Below are positions 1-6,161 of a stretch of DNA of 6,827 nucleotides, piece after piece. Position 1 is the stretch's first letter. Each line of letters begins with the position of its first letter. A model generated the notes under the pieces. That model ran no database searches. It was not told where the DNA came from and was given only the letters and a program-made list of their open reading frames with translations. The DNA lies in assembly GCA_903904275.1 (NCBI GenBank), contig CAIVBX010000300.1, positions 1 to 6,827 of the forward strand, written 5' to 3'. The position numbers were made by a program, and so were the translations under genes. Source of the stretch: an uncultured Pseudomonadota bacterium (GTDB taxonomy: Bacteria > Pseudomonadota > Gammaproteobacteria > Methylococcales > Methylomonadaceae).

Positions 1-9
1 ACTTAATTG

Positions 10-402
10 ATGAAAAAAACAACAGAAGAATATCGTTCAAAATGCCCGCTTTCTATTGCATTAGATTTAATTGGCGATAAATGGAGTTTGGTTATTGTGC
101 GTGATTTGTGCATGGGAAAAAGAAAATACGGCGATTTTCAAAGTTCGCCTGAGGGAATTCCAACTAACATTCTCGCTAGTCGGTTACGGCAGTTAGAAGA
201 AAATGGCATTGTGATTAAAGAGCCATATCAAGACAGACCCACGCGGTATGCGTATTTTTTAACGGAAAAAGGCGCGGATTTATTGCCTGTTTTACAGCAA
301 TTGGTTATTTGGACGCAAAAATATGTGCCTGATTGTTTAGAACCGCCTGAAATTTTTTCCCAGATAACACCGCAGGATTTGTTGCTTAAACGTGAGCGAT
401 AA
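10..402 (+). CDS. HxlR-family winged-helix transcriptional regulator
   Basis: The 130-residue protein is the usual size of a single-domain HxlR/MarR-like DNA-binding regulator. The family hallmark is near the N-terminus: a Cys-Pro (C12-P13), then LDLIGDKWSLVIVRDL and a G-K-R-K-Y-G-DF segment. The recognition-helix region IPTNILASRLRQLEENGIV follows at about residues 47-65, then the beta wing (RPTRYAYFLTEKG) and a C-terminal dimerisation helix. The conserved N-terminal Cys is the residue that senses oxidants or electrophiles in some family members; whether it does so here is inference. I chose ATG at 10 over TTG at 7 because it is the stronger codon. Only nine bases precede it, so its promoter and ribosome site cannot be judged. 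It lies 46 nt upstream of a membrane-protein gene and may control that gene and the kinase after it. The family call is firm; the target is unknown. Confidence 0.93.
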   Translation: MKKTTEEYRSKCPLSIALDLIGDKWSLVIVRDLCMGKRKYGDFQSSPEGIPTNILASRLRQLEENGIVIKEPYQDRPTRYAYFLTEKGADLLPVLQQLVIWTQKYVPDCLEPPEIFSQITPQDLLLKRER

Positions 403-448
403 TTTAAGGTTTGCTTGAACATTTACAAAATAAATAAAAATTTTTACG

Positions 449-1222
449 ATGAACTTTGCTACACACAGACACATGATTAAATGGAAATTGATGCTAACAA
501 CCTTGCCTTTCACGTTAGTTATTTTGTTAATGACTTATCTACGCACGCAGACATTAGCAATTGCGCCGTTGTTTGAGTTCTCTGATACTGCGCCAATTAT
601 TACCGTAACTGCATTGGTTATTGGTTTTATGTTGTCGGGTGTAATGTCAGACCACAAAGAAGGTGAAAAACTTCCTGCTGAAATAGCTTGTGGATTGCAA
701 GGGATTGATGATTGTATTCAAGCGGATGCGCCACATTTAACCGACACAGATTTAACAAACTTAAAACACAATCATGCTCTCCTCTGTCATGCGATTGTAA
801 ATTGGTTGTTTAATCGTGAAAATGCCGAAAAGGCTTACACTGCGTTGCGGATGATTGTGACAGCACATGGCACACCACCATCTTTCAAAATAAATGTGAT
901 TCGTAACATTGATGCCATTAGACGGAGCATGACGCGAATAGATGTGATTCGCCGAACAGATTTTATTCACACAGGTTATGCGTTGTTAGACGTATTTGTC
1001 ACCTTGACTTTAGCGTTGTTGGTATTTGCAAATTTTAAACAACCTGCCGCGCAATACGCCATTATCGGTTCTATTTCATTGGTGTATGTGTACATGATTC
1101 GCTTAATTCGTGATTTAGATAATCCGTTCGATTATGCTCAAGATGGCAGTGCAGGTGCATCGGAAGTAGATTATTTTCCCATTCTCGAAGCCATTACACG
1201 ATTTGGTTATGAGCATGATTAA
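449..1222 (+). CDS. Four-helix membrane protein, bestrophin-like (DUF4239-type)
   Basis: This 257-residue protein has hydrophobic segments at about residues 14-31, 48-66, 177-195 and 201-218, and a soluble, mostly helical stretch of roughly 110 residues between the second and third. That is the layout of the bestrophin-like/DUF4239 inner-membrane proteins. Supporting motifs are K-E-G-E-K-L-P-A-E-I just after helix 2 (about 70-79) and R-D-L-D-N-P-F just after helix 4 (about 221-227). Bestrophins are anion channels, but transport by this protein is not shown by the sequence. No Shine-Dalgarno sequence stands out before ATG 449. A second in-frame ATG at 473 (residue 9) is a possible start and would still keep helix 1. 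It follows the HxlR gene by 46 nt and overlaps the start of the kinase gene. Membrane location is near certain; family membership is likely; function is unknown. Confidence 0.72.
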   Translation: MNFATHRHMIKWKLMLTTLPFTLVILLMTYLRTQTLAIAPLFEFSDTAPIITVTALVIGFMLSGVMSDHKEGEKLPAEIACGLQGIDDCIQADAPHLTDTDLTNLKHNHALLCHAIVNWLFNRENAEKAYTALRMIVTAHGTPPSFKINVIRNIDAIRRSMTRIDVIRRTDFIHTGYALLDVFVTLTLALLVFANFKQPAAQYAIIGSISLVYVYMIRLIRDLDNPFDYAQDGSAGASEVDYFPILEAITRFGYEHD

Positions 1223-2111
1223 ATTAAATGCCAACACCATAAAAGTAATCGCTGAACAAATTAGCTTTACAACAGGATATGATTTTGATGTTCAAACAAC
1301 ACAATCCATTTCAGGTGGCGACATTAACGCGGCATTTCGATTTCAAGGTGTATCGAGTAGTTATTTTGTAAAACTGAATCACGCAAATAGACAAGCTATG
1401 TTTGAAGCGGAATTTATGGGTTTGCAAGCCCTAACAGAAACAAGCACTGTTGCAGTTCCCAAGCCGTTAGTGCATGGCGTGACAGATGATGTGAGTTTTT
1501 TGATACTTGAATATCTCACCTTAATGCGAACTACAAGTGCATCTGAACGAGTGTTAGGTCAACAACTCGCGCAATTACATTTGAAACGACAACCTCATTT
1601 TGGCTGGCACATTGATAATACAATTGGCTCAACAAACCAGCCGAATGCACGTTCTAATAATTGGGTAAATTTTTGGCGCGAACAGCGTTTAGGTTTCCAA
1701 TTACAACTTGCAGCAAAAAATGGTTACAGTTCAAGACTACAATCGTTAGGTGAAAAACTTTGTGAACAATTAGGCGATTTTTTTGTTGATTACAAGCCAC
1801 AACCCTCTTTACTTCACGGCGATTTATGGGTAGGAAATTCGGCTTCGATAGCGGGTAATCTGCCTGTTATATTCGACCCTGCATGTTATTTTGGCGATAG
1901 AGAAACAGATTTAGCTATGACTGAATTATTCGGTGGTTTTGGACGTGATTTTTATGCTGCTTATAACGATGTTTGGCAACTTGACGCAGGTTATAAAACA
2001 CGAAAAACACTTTACAACCTGTATCACATTTTGAATCATGTCTTATTGTTTGGTGGCAGTTATGTATCGCAAGCTGAAAAAATGATGCAGAACCTGTTAA
2101 AAGAGCTTTAA
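1209..2111 (+). CDS. Fructosamine kinase family protein (probable deglycating kinase)
   Basis: The protein is about 300 residues, the normal length for bacterial fructosamine/ketosamine-3-kinase homologues such as E. coli YniA. Visible parts are the glycine-rich nucleotide loop SGGDINAAF (about 35-43), a probable ATP-anchoring lysine at about 55 (YFVKL), a helix glutamate near 66, the catalytic loop LHGDLWVGN (about 202-210, with Asp205 and Asn210) and the metal-binding FDPACYFGDRETDLAM (about 222-237, with Asp223). All key kinase residues are present. Family members phosphorylate sugar adducts on protein amines so that the adduct falls off, a protein-repair role in the cytoplasm. The exact substrate here is inferred. 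The start is uncertain: ATG 1209, ATG 1215 or TTG 1203 all lie inside the end of the membrane-protein gene and none has a clear Shine-Dalgarno, which suggests translational coupling. The stop overlaps that of the convergent gene. Confidence 0.93.
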   Translation: MSMIKLNANTIKVIAEQISFTTGYDFDVQTTQSISGGDINAAFRFQGVSSSYFVKLNHANRQAMFEAEFMGLQALTETSTVAVPKPLVHGVTDDVSFLILEYLTLMRTTSASERVLGQQLAQLHLKRQPHFGWHIDNTIGSTNQPNARSNNWVNFWREQRLGFQLQLAAKNGYSSRLQSLGEKLCEQLGDFFVDYKPQPSLLHGDLWVGNSASIAGNLPVIFDPACYFGDRETDLAMTELFGGFGRDFYAAYNDVWQLDAGYKTRKTLYNLYHILNHVLLFGGSYVSQAEKMMQNLLKEL

Positions 2112-2620
2112 TCTAATAATGATTTGGCATAAGTCATTGATAAAAATTGAGCGCATTGTTCATTCAAATCGCGCCACATCGTATTTTCACTTATTGATAA
2201 TCTAACTAACGCAGCAGTTGGTAGTAATTTTTCAACATCGGGCAAAGTCGCTTTGCCAACAAGATAAATCAAAAAATCTTCAAGTTCAGGATTATGTCCA
2301 ACTAATAAAACCCGTTTTACATCTTCTGGACAAACAGCCAAAATTGCCCGAAATTGCTCAACATTGGTTGCATATAATTGATCATTTTTTTGAATCACTA
2401 AATCTTTAACATTTAATTCTTGATGTACAATTCGAGCAGTATCAATTGCACGTTTAGCAGTTGAGCTCAATAAAACATCTGGCAATAAATTTTGTTTTTT
2501 TAACCAAATACCGATATTTTTTGAATCGCGTTTGCCACGTTTTTTAAGTGGACGGTCTTTATCTTCAAATTCTTCAATACGTTTAGCTTTTGCATGGCGA
2601 AGTAACAATAATTCTTTCAT
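2108..2620 (-). CDS. sixA: SixA-like phosphohistidine phosphatase (histidine phosphatase superfamily)
   Basis: This 170-residue protein carries the catalytic signature of branch-1 histidine phosphatases at its very N-terminus (LLLLRHAKAK, with Arg8 and the phospho-accepting His9). A second arginine (Arg57) sits in LLSSTAKRAIDTA, and the second active-site histidine in VLLVGHNPELEDF (His109). The compact size and the RHAKA form fit SixA, which removes phosphate from histidines of phosphorelay or phosphotransfer proteins in E. coli. The true substrate here is unknown. It lies 19 nt downstream of the GNAT-nitrilase gene on the same strand and is probably co-transcribed with it. No Shine-Dalgarno is visible in that gap. 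Its stop codon overlaps the end of the convergent kinase gene. The family call is firm; the gene symbol is by similarity only. Confidence 0.88.
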   Translation of the reverse strand: MKELLLLRHAKAKRIEEFEDKDRPLKKRGKRDSKNIGIWLKKQNLLPDVLLSSTAKRAIDTARIVHQELNVKDLVIQKNDQLYATNVEQFRAILAVCPEDVKRVLLVGHNPELEDFLIYLVGKATLPDVEKLLPTAALVRLSISENTMWRDLNEQCAQFLSMTYAKSLLD

Positions 2621-2639
2621 AATTTTTAATCAGTTGTAA

Positions 2640-4172
2640 TTAGAACCATTCCAAACGGTATAAATCTTCACGTCGTTTGGCTAAATTTCGTGCTGCCCCG
2701 CGTGAACGAGCTTGTTTTAACAAATCCAAATTCACATCTGCAATCAGCGTCATTTCAGTATTTGGCGTAGCTTCTGCCAAAATTGCATCGTGTGGAAATG
2801 AAAAATCACTTGGACTAAAAATCGCGGCTTGGGCGTATTGAATATCCATATTTTCAGCGTGCGGTAAATTCCCTACACTTCCCGTAATGGCGACAAAACA
2901 TTCATTTTCAATGGCTCTTGCGTGTGAACAATAACGCACTCGTTGATACGCATTTTTGGTATCAGTCCAAAATGGTACAAACAGAATTTGTGCGCCTTGT
3001 AACGCGGCTAAACGGGCGAGTTCTGGAAATTCAGAATCAAAACACACTAAAACAGCAATTTTTCCACAATCGGTATCAAAAACTTTGAGCGCGTCACCAC
3101 CTTTTACGCCCCAACAACTCACTTCATCAGTCGTGACGTGAATTTTATATTGCGCCTCAAATGTGCCATCTCGACGCAATAACCATGAAACGTTATAAAG
3201 TTCATGATTACTGTATTCAGGCATCGAACCCGCGATAATGTTGATGTTGTAAGACATCGCCATGTCTAACAATCCATTACGAATCTCGCTGGTAAAACCC
3301 GCTAAGGCGCGAATTGCATCGGGCGGATGTTTATCATTAAACAATCCCATCAACGGCGCACTCATGTATTCGGGAAACAATACAAAATCCGAATGATACC
3401 CCGCAACAGCATCAATGAAAAACTCAGCATGTTTTAACAATTCTTCAACGCTCGTCATCGTTCGCATTTGCCATTGCACCACGCCTAAACGCACCACACT
3501 TTTTGATGAAACAATTGATGACGGTTGTTTATCGACGTAATCTAAATTTACCCATTCAAGTAATGTGGCAAAACCACGCGAATCTTTGTCGATTGGTAAA
3601 TAGTTGGTCAGTAATTTACGAACATGAAAACCATTAGCGAGTTGAAACGATAAAACGGGGTCAAAAATTTCACGATTTTTCACTTCTTCAATATAACGAA
3701 CTGGTGTGAAATTATCGGCATATTTGTGATAACCAGGAATGCGACCACCTGCAATAAATCGTCGTAAATTTAAATTACGGCACAATTCTTTTCGGGCATC
3801 ATAAAGTCTGCGTCCCAAACGCAAACCGCGATATTTAGGATGAACAAAAATGTCCACACCGTACAACGTGTCACCATTTGAATCGTGATTGGTTAAATAC
3901 CCTTCACCTGTAATTTGTGCGTAAGTGTGTATGTCGCCGAATTTGTAATAATCAACAACCATACTTAAAGCAGCAGCGACTAATACGCCATTGTCTTCAA
4001 TGACAATTTGTCCCTGCGGAAAACGCGTAATTTGCGAAATATATTGGTCTTTTTTCCACGCACCACCTAGGTTGTCGTAGACATGTTCCATTAGAACTGC
4101 AAGGTTATCGTAATCATCTAACGTGAGATGACGTAACAATAATTTATGTTTTTTAGGTTTAGTTTTTTTCAT
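2640..4172 (-). CDS. GNAT acetyltransferase fused to carbon-nitrogen hydrolase (nitrilase superfamily)
   Basis: This is a 510-residue two-domain protein. The N-terminal domain (about 10-185) is a GNAT acyltransferase: VDIFVHPKYRGLRLGRRLYDAR (about 106-127) contains the acetyl-CoA pyrophosphate loop R-G-L-R-L-G. The C-terminal domain (about 225-500) is a nitrilase-fold amidohydrolase with the full Glu-Lys-Cys triad: Glu268 in LFPEYMSAP, Lys343 in YKIHVT and Cys377 in VLVCFDSEFPELAR. There is no signal peptide; the basic lysine-rich N-terminus suggests a cytoplasmic protein. Fusions of this architecture are known in bacteria, generally without an assigned substrate. A combined amide-cleaving and amine-acylating activity is plausible but is inference. 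ATG 4172 is preceded by a TAGGA element about 10 nt away and by a sigma-70-like promoter. The sixA-like gene follows by 19 nt. Confidence 0.92.
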   Translation of the reverse strand: MKKTKPKKHKLLLRHLTLDDYDNLAVLMEHVYDNLGGAWKKDQYISQITRFPQGQIVIEDNGVLVAAALSMVVDYYKFGDIHTYAQITGEGYLTNHDSNGDTLYGVDIFVHPKYRGLRLGRRLYDARKELCRNLNLRRFIAGGRIPGYHKYADNFTPVRYIEEVKNREIFDPVLSFQLANGFHVRKLLTNYLPIDKDSRGFATLLEWVNLDYVDKQPSSIVSSKSVVRLGVVQWQMRTMTSVEELLKHAEFFIDAVAGYHSDFVLFPEYMSAPLMGLFNDKHPPDAIRALAGFTSEIRNGLLDMAMSYNINIIAGSMPEYSNHELYNVSWLLRRDGTFEAQYKIHVTTDEVSCWGVKGGDALKVFDTDCGKIAVLVCFDSEFPELARLAALQGAQILFVPFWTDTKNAYQRVRYCSHARAIENECFVAITGSVGNLPHAENMDIQYAQAAIFSPSDFSFPHDAILAEATPNTEMTLIADVNLDLLKQARSRGAARNLAKRREDLYRLEWF

Positions 4173-4207
4173 AATTATTGAATCCTACTCTATGATTTTG
4201 ACAAAAC

Positions 4208-4230
4208 TATGACATTAAAAAATTGTCATA
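4208..4230. promoter_or_regulatory. Palindrome over the -10 box, candidate repressor operator
   Basis: TATGACA (4208-4214) and TGTCATA (4224-4230) are perfect 7-bp inverted arms around a 9-nt AT-rich spacer. The palindrome lies across the predicted -10 box of the leftward promoter, a typical place for a repressor site. Arm-centre spacing is 16 bp, suited to a dimeric helix-turn-helix protein. No regulator can be named. A weak RNA hairpin or chance are the alternatives. Confidence 0.4.
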
Positions 4231-4242
4231 CACTTGAGTCAA
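4214..4242 (-). promoter_or_regulatory. Sigma-70-type promoter for the GNAT-nitrilase/sixA pair
   Basis: Read on the - strand, TTGACT (4242-4237) is followed after exactly 17 nt by TTTAAT (4219-4214). Each hexamer has one mismatch to the TTGACA/TATAAT consensus. Transcription would start near 4207, leaving a leader of about 35 nt before the ATG at 4172. This is a prediction from pattern only. Confidence 0.6.
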
Positions 4243-4257
4243 CACAGATAATCAACT

Positions 4258-4273
4258 TGTCGTAATTCAAACA
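4258..4273 (+). promoter_or_regulatory. NifA upstream activator sequence, distal copy
   Basis: TGT-N10-ACA matches the NifA binding consensus exactly. Its centre lies about 108 bp upstream of the predicted nifB transcription start, inside the usual range for enhancer-bound NifA acting through DNA looping. Confidence 0.82.
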
Positions 4274-4281
4274 ACGTGTCT

Positions 4282-4297
4282 TGTCGTAATTCAAACA
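4282..4297 (+). promoter_or_regulatory. NifA upstream activator sequence, proximal copy
   Basis: This is a second exact TGT-N10-ACA with the same ten inner bases as the distal copy. It is centred about 84 bp upstream of the predicted start. The 24-bp step between the sites is a little over two helical turns, so the two dimers would sit on roughly similar faces of the DNA. Confidence 0.82.
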
Positions 4298-4329
4298 ATC
4301 CAGAATAGCTTTAAGTTTAATTCATTTAA

Positions 4330-4342
4330 ATTCAATAGGTTA
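4330..4342 (+). promoter_or_regulatory. Possible IHF site between the NifA sites and the promoter
   Basis: ATTCAATAGGTTA matches the IHF consensus WATCARNNNNTTR at all defined positions but one. It lies in an AT-rich stretch between the activator sites and the -24 element, where IHF often bends the DNA of nif promoters. It sits rather close to the -24 box and such matches are common in AT-rich DNA, so this is a weak call. Confidence 0.28.
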
Positions 4343-4347
4343 ATAAC

Positions 4348-4363
4348 TGGTACAGTCCGTGCT
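4348..4363 (+). promoter_or_regulatory. Sigma-54 (-24/-12) promoter of nifB
   Basis: TGGTACAGTCCGTGCT carries the invariant GG and GC dinucleotides exactly 10 nt apart, and most other positions of the TGGCACG-N4-TTGCW consensus. Transcription is expected near 4374, giving a leader of about 28 nt before the nifB ATG. With the two NifA sites upstream, this is a standard nitrogen-fixation promoter. Confidence 0.88.
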
Positions 4364-4387
4364 TTTACCCTTTGTAACTATTAACGC

Positions 4388-4396
4388 AAGAGGTGA
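4388..4396 (+). promoter_or_regulatory. nifB ribosome binding site
   Basis: AAGAGGTGA is a strong Shine-Dalgarno match ending 5 nt before ATG 4402. An in-frame GTG at 4393 lies inside this element and so cannot be the true start. This fixes the nifB start at 4402. Confidence 0.85.
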
Positions 4397-4401
4397 CACC
4401 G

Positions 4402-5868
4402 ATGGAATTGCCAGTTTTAAACGAAAAACCAACTCAAGGCGGTTGTGCCGCCAGTTCTTGTGGGTCGAGCGACGACCAACTCAATCATTTATCCGACGAA
4501 ATTCGTGCAAAAGTGCAAAATCATCCGTGTTATTCGGAAGACGCGCATCATTATTTTGCTCGAATGCACGTTGCTGTTGCGCCAGCCTGCAACATTCAAT
4601 GTCATTACTGCAACCGAAAATACGATTGCGCGAATGAATCTCGCCCTGGTGTGGTTTCAGAATTATTAACGCCCAATCAAGCGGTGAAAAAAACAATGGC
4701 AGTCGCGGCAAACATTCCGCAAATGACCGTGTTAGGTATCGCAGGACCGGGCGACCCGCTTGCGAATCCTGAACGCACCTTTGAAACCTTCCGCCGTTTA
4801 AGCGAAGAAGCTCCCGATATTAAACTTTGTGTTTCAACGAATGGTTTAGCGTTGCCTGATGCGGTCGAAGAATTATCAAAGCACAACATTGACCACGTCA
4901 CCATTACGATTAACTGCGTTGACCCGAAAATTGGTGCGAAAATCTATCCGTGGATTTTCTGGAAAAACAAACGTATCAAAGGTGAAAAAGCTGCCAAAAT
5001 TCTCATCGAACAACAGCAAAAAGGCTTAGAAATGCTGGTGGCGAAAGGCATTTTGGTCAAAGTGAATTCGGTGATGATTCCTGGTGTCAATGACAAACAT
5101 CTTGCTGAAGTGAGCAAAATCGTCAAAGCCAAAGGTGCATTTTTACACAACGTGATGCCGCTGATTGCCGAAGCCGAACACGGCACATTTTACGGTGTGA
5201 TGGGGCAACGCGGGCCAACTGCTTTAGAGCTTCAAGAATTGCAAGACGATTGTTCAGGCGATATGAACATGATGCGCCATTGCCGTCAATGTCGCGCAGA
5301 TGCCGTCGGAATGCTGGGTGAAGATAGAGGCGACGAATTCACACTCGACAAAATCGAAGATATGGAAATCGACTATCAAGCGGCAATGGAAAAACGCAAA
5401 GTGATTCATCAAGCCATTGAAGTCGAAATGAACAGCAAACGCGCCGCAAAAGTCGAAGTGAAAGCTGAAAAATTAGGCACACGTCCTGCGCTGATGGCTG
5501 TTGCAACAAGTGGTCAAGGCGTTATCAATGTCCATTTTGGTCATGCGAAAGAATTTTTAATTTACGAAGCCTCGCCCGAAGGCGTGCGTTTTATTTCGCA
5601 TCGAAAAGTTGACCAGTATTGCGAAGGCGATACGAGTTGCGGCGACGGCGAAAGCGTGTTGCAACGCACCATTCGTACTTTAGAAGGTTGTGAAGCAGTG
5701 CTTTGTTCAAAAATCGGTTATGAACCGTGGGAAATGCTTGAAACAGCGGGAATTATGCCAAACGGTGAACACGCAATGGAAGAAATTGAAGCTGCTGTGA
5801 TGCTGGTTTATAACGAAATGGCGAAATCTGGAAAACTCGACGAAGTTAAACAACGTGCGACTGCTTAG
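4402..5868 (+). CDS. nifB: Nitrogenase FeMo-cofactor biosynthesis radical SAM protein NifB
   Basis: NifB fuses two [4Fe-4S] clusters and inserts a SAM-derived carbide to make NifB-co, the precursor of the nitrogenase active-site cofactor. The 488-residue protein is full length for the two-domain form. After a Cys-containing N-terminal tail comes the NifB-specific HPCYSEDAHHYFARMHVAVA (41-60). The radical SAM motif C-x3-C-x2-C follows at Cys63, Cys67 and Cys70, with a further Cys at 76. The SAM-binding GPGDP is at about 115-119, and a later C-x2-C (Cys294, Cys297), typical of a substrate-cluster ligand region, closes the SAM domain. The C-terminal part (about 360-475) is a NifX/NafY-like cofactor-binding domain (GQGVINVHFGHAKEF). 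The ATG follows a strong ribosome site and a NifA/sigma-54 promoter. The fdxN-like gene begins 9 nt after the stop. Confidence 0.98.
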   Translation: MELPVLNEKPTQGGCAASSCGSSDDQLNHLSDEIRAKVQNHPCYSEDAHHYFARMHVAVAPACNIQCHYCNRKYDCANESRPGVVSELLTPNQAVKKTMAVAANIPQMTVLGIAGPGDPLANPERTFETFRRLSEEAPDIKLCVSTNGLALPDAVEELSKHNIDHVTITINCVDPKIGAKIYPWIFWKNKRIKGEKAAKILIEQQQKGLEMLVAKGILVKVNSVMIPGVNDKHLAEVSKIVKAKGAFLHNVMPLIAEAEHGTFYGVMGQRGPTALELQELQDDCSGDMNMMRHCRQCRADAVGMLGEDRGDEFTLDKIEDMEIDYQAAMEKRKVIHQAIEVEMNSKRAAKVEVKAEKLGTRPALMAVATSGQGVINVHFGHAKEFLIYEASPEGVRFISHRKVDQYCEGDTSCGDGESVLQRTIRTLEGCEAVLCSKIGYEPWEMLETAGIMPNGEHAMEEIEAAVMLVYNEMAKSGKLDEVKQRATA

Positions 5869-5871
5869 GAG
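5867..5871 (+). promoter_or_regulatory. Ribosome binding site of the ferredoxin gene, overlapping the nifB stop
   Basis: AGGAG begins on the last two bases of the nifB TAG and ends 6 nt before ATG 5878. The spacing favours ATG 5878 over the in-frame GTG 5875. The overlap with the stop codon suggests that translation of the two genes is coupled. Confidence 0.75.
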
Positions 5872-5877
5872 AATGTG

Positions 5878-6156
5878 ATGTCTCTAAAAATTATTGAAAG
5901 TTGTGTGAATTGTTTTGCGTGTGAGCCGCTTTGTCCCAGCAAAGCAATTTACGAAGCTAAGCCGCATTTTTTAATCGATGCGAAAAAATGTACCGAATGC
6001 GTCGGTGATTTTGACGTGCCGCAATGTGCGAGTATTTGCCCGATTGAAGGCGCGATACTCGATGCGTTGAATGTACCGCTCAATCCAGCGGGTTCGCTCA
6101 CAGGCATTCCCCCCGAAAAAATGGCGGAGGCAATGGCTGAATTACAAGCCCATTGA
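5878..6156 (+). CDS. fdxN: 2[4Fe-4S] ferredoxin, nifB-associated (FdxN type)
   Basis: This is a 92-residue ferredoxin with two cluster motifs: C9-x2-C12-x2-C15-x3-C19-P and C38-x2-C41-x8-C50-x3-C54-P. The 8-residue insertion between the second and third cysteines of the second motif is the mark of the FdxN/Alv-type ferredoxins often found next to nifB. The region after Cys54 is a 38-residue tail ending in a short helix (about 78-90). It is likely to pass electrons to nitrogenase or to NifB during cofactor synthesis; which of these applies here is inference. It sits 9 nt after nifB with its ribosome site on the nifB stop, and the next gene starts 5 nt after it. All eight cluster ligands are intact. 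Confidence 0.93.
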   Translation: MSLKIIESCVNCFACEPLCPSKAIYEAKPHFLIDAKKCTECVGDFDVPQCASICPIEGAILDALNVPLNPAGSLTGIPPEKMAEAMAELQAH

Positions 6157-6161
6157 TAATT

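Larger units (their letters stand above)
4256..4298 (+). repeat. 19-bp direct repeat, two copies, 24-bp period
   Basis: CTTGTCGTAATTCAAACAA occurs identically at 4256-4274 and 4280-4298. The two copies are separated by 5 nt. Each contains one complete NifA-type activator site, and the identity extends beyond the conserved TGT and ACA into the ten spacer bases. This suggests a recent duplication or selection on the whole site. Confidence 0.95.

Noticed and set aside
411..439. Sigma-70 promoter in the gap before the membrane-protein gene
   Set aside because: TTGCTT and AT-rich hexamers can be paired at 17 nt, but both matches are poor and the gap is simply AT-rich.
4198..4203. TTGACA on the + strand as the -35 box of a constitutive rightward promoter
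   Set aside because: No acceptable -10 hexamer lies 16-18 nt downstream, and the sigma-54 promoter explains nifB better.
4221..4239. Third NifA site further upstream (TGT-N10-AGT)
   Set aside because: The right half is AGT rather than ACA, and the bases are unrelated to the two identical copies.
4415..4480. Cysteine- and serine-rich N-terminal tail of NifB (GGCAASSCGSS) as a novel extension
   Set aside because: Similar Gly/Cys/Ser stretches are common ahead of the radical SAM domain in proteobacterial NifB, so it is ordinary for the family.
4359..4637. Open frame of 92 codons overlapping the nifB promoter and start
   Set aside because: It begins inside the -12 element, has no family resemblance, and is an out-of-frame shadow of nifB.
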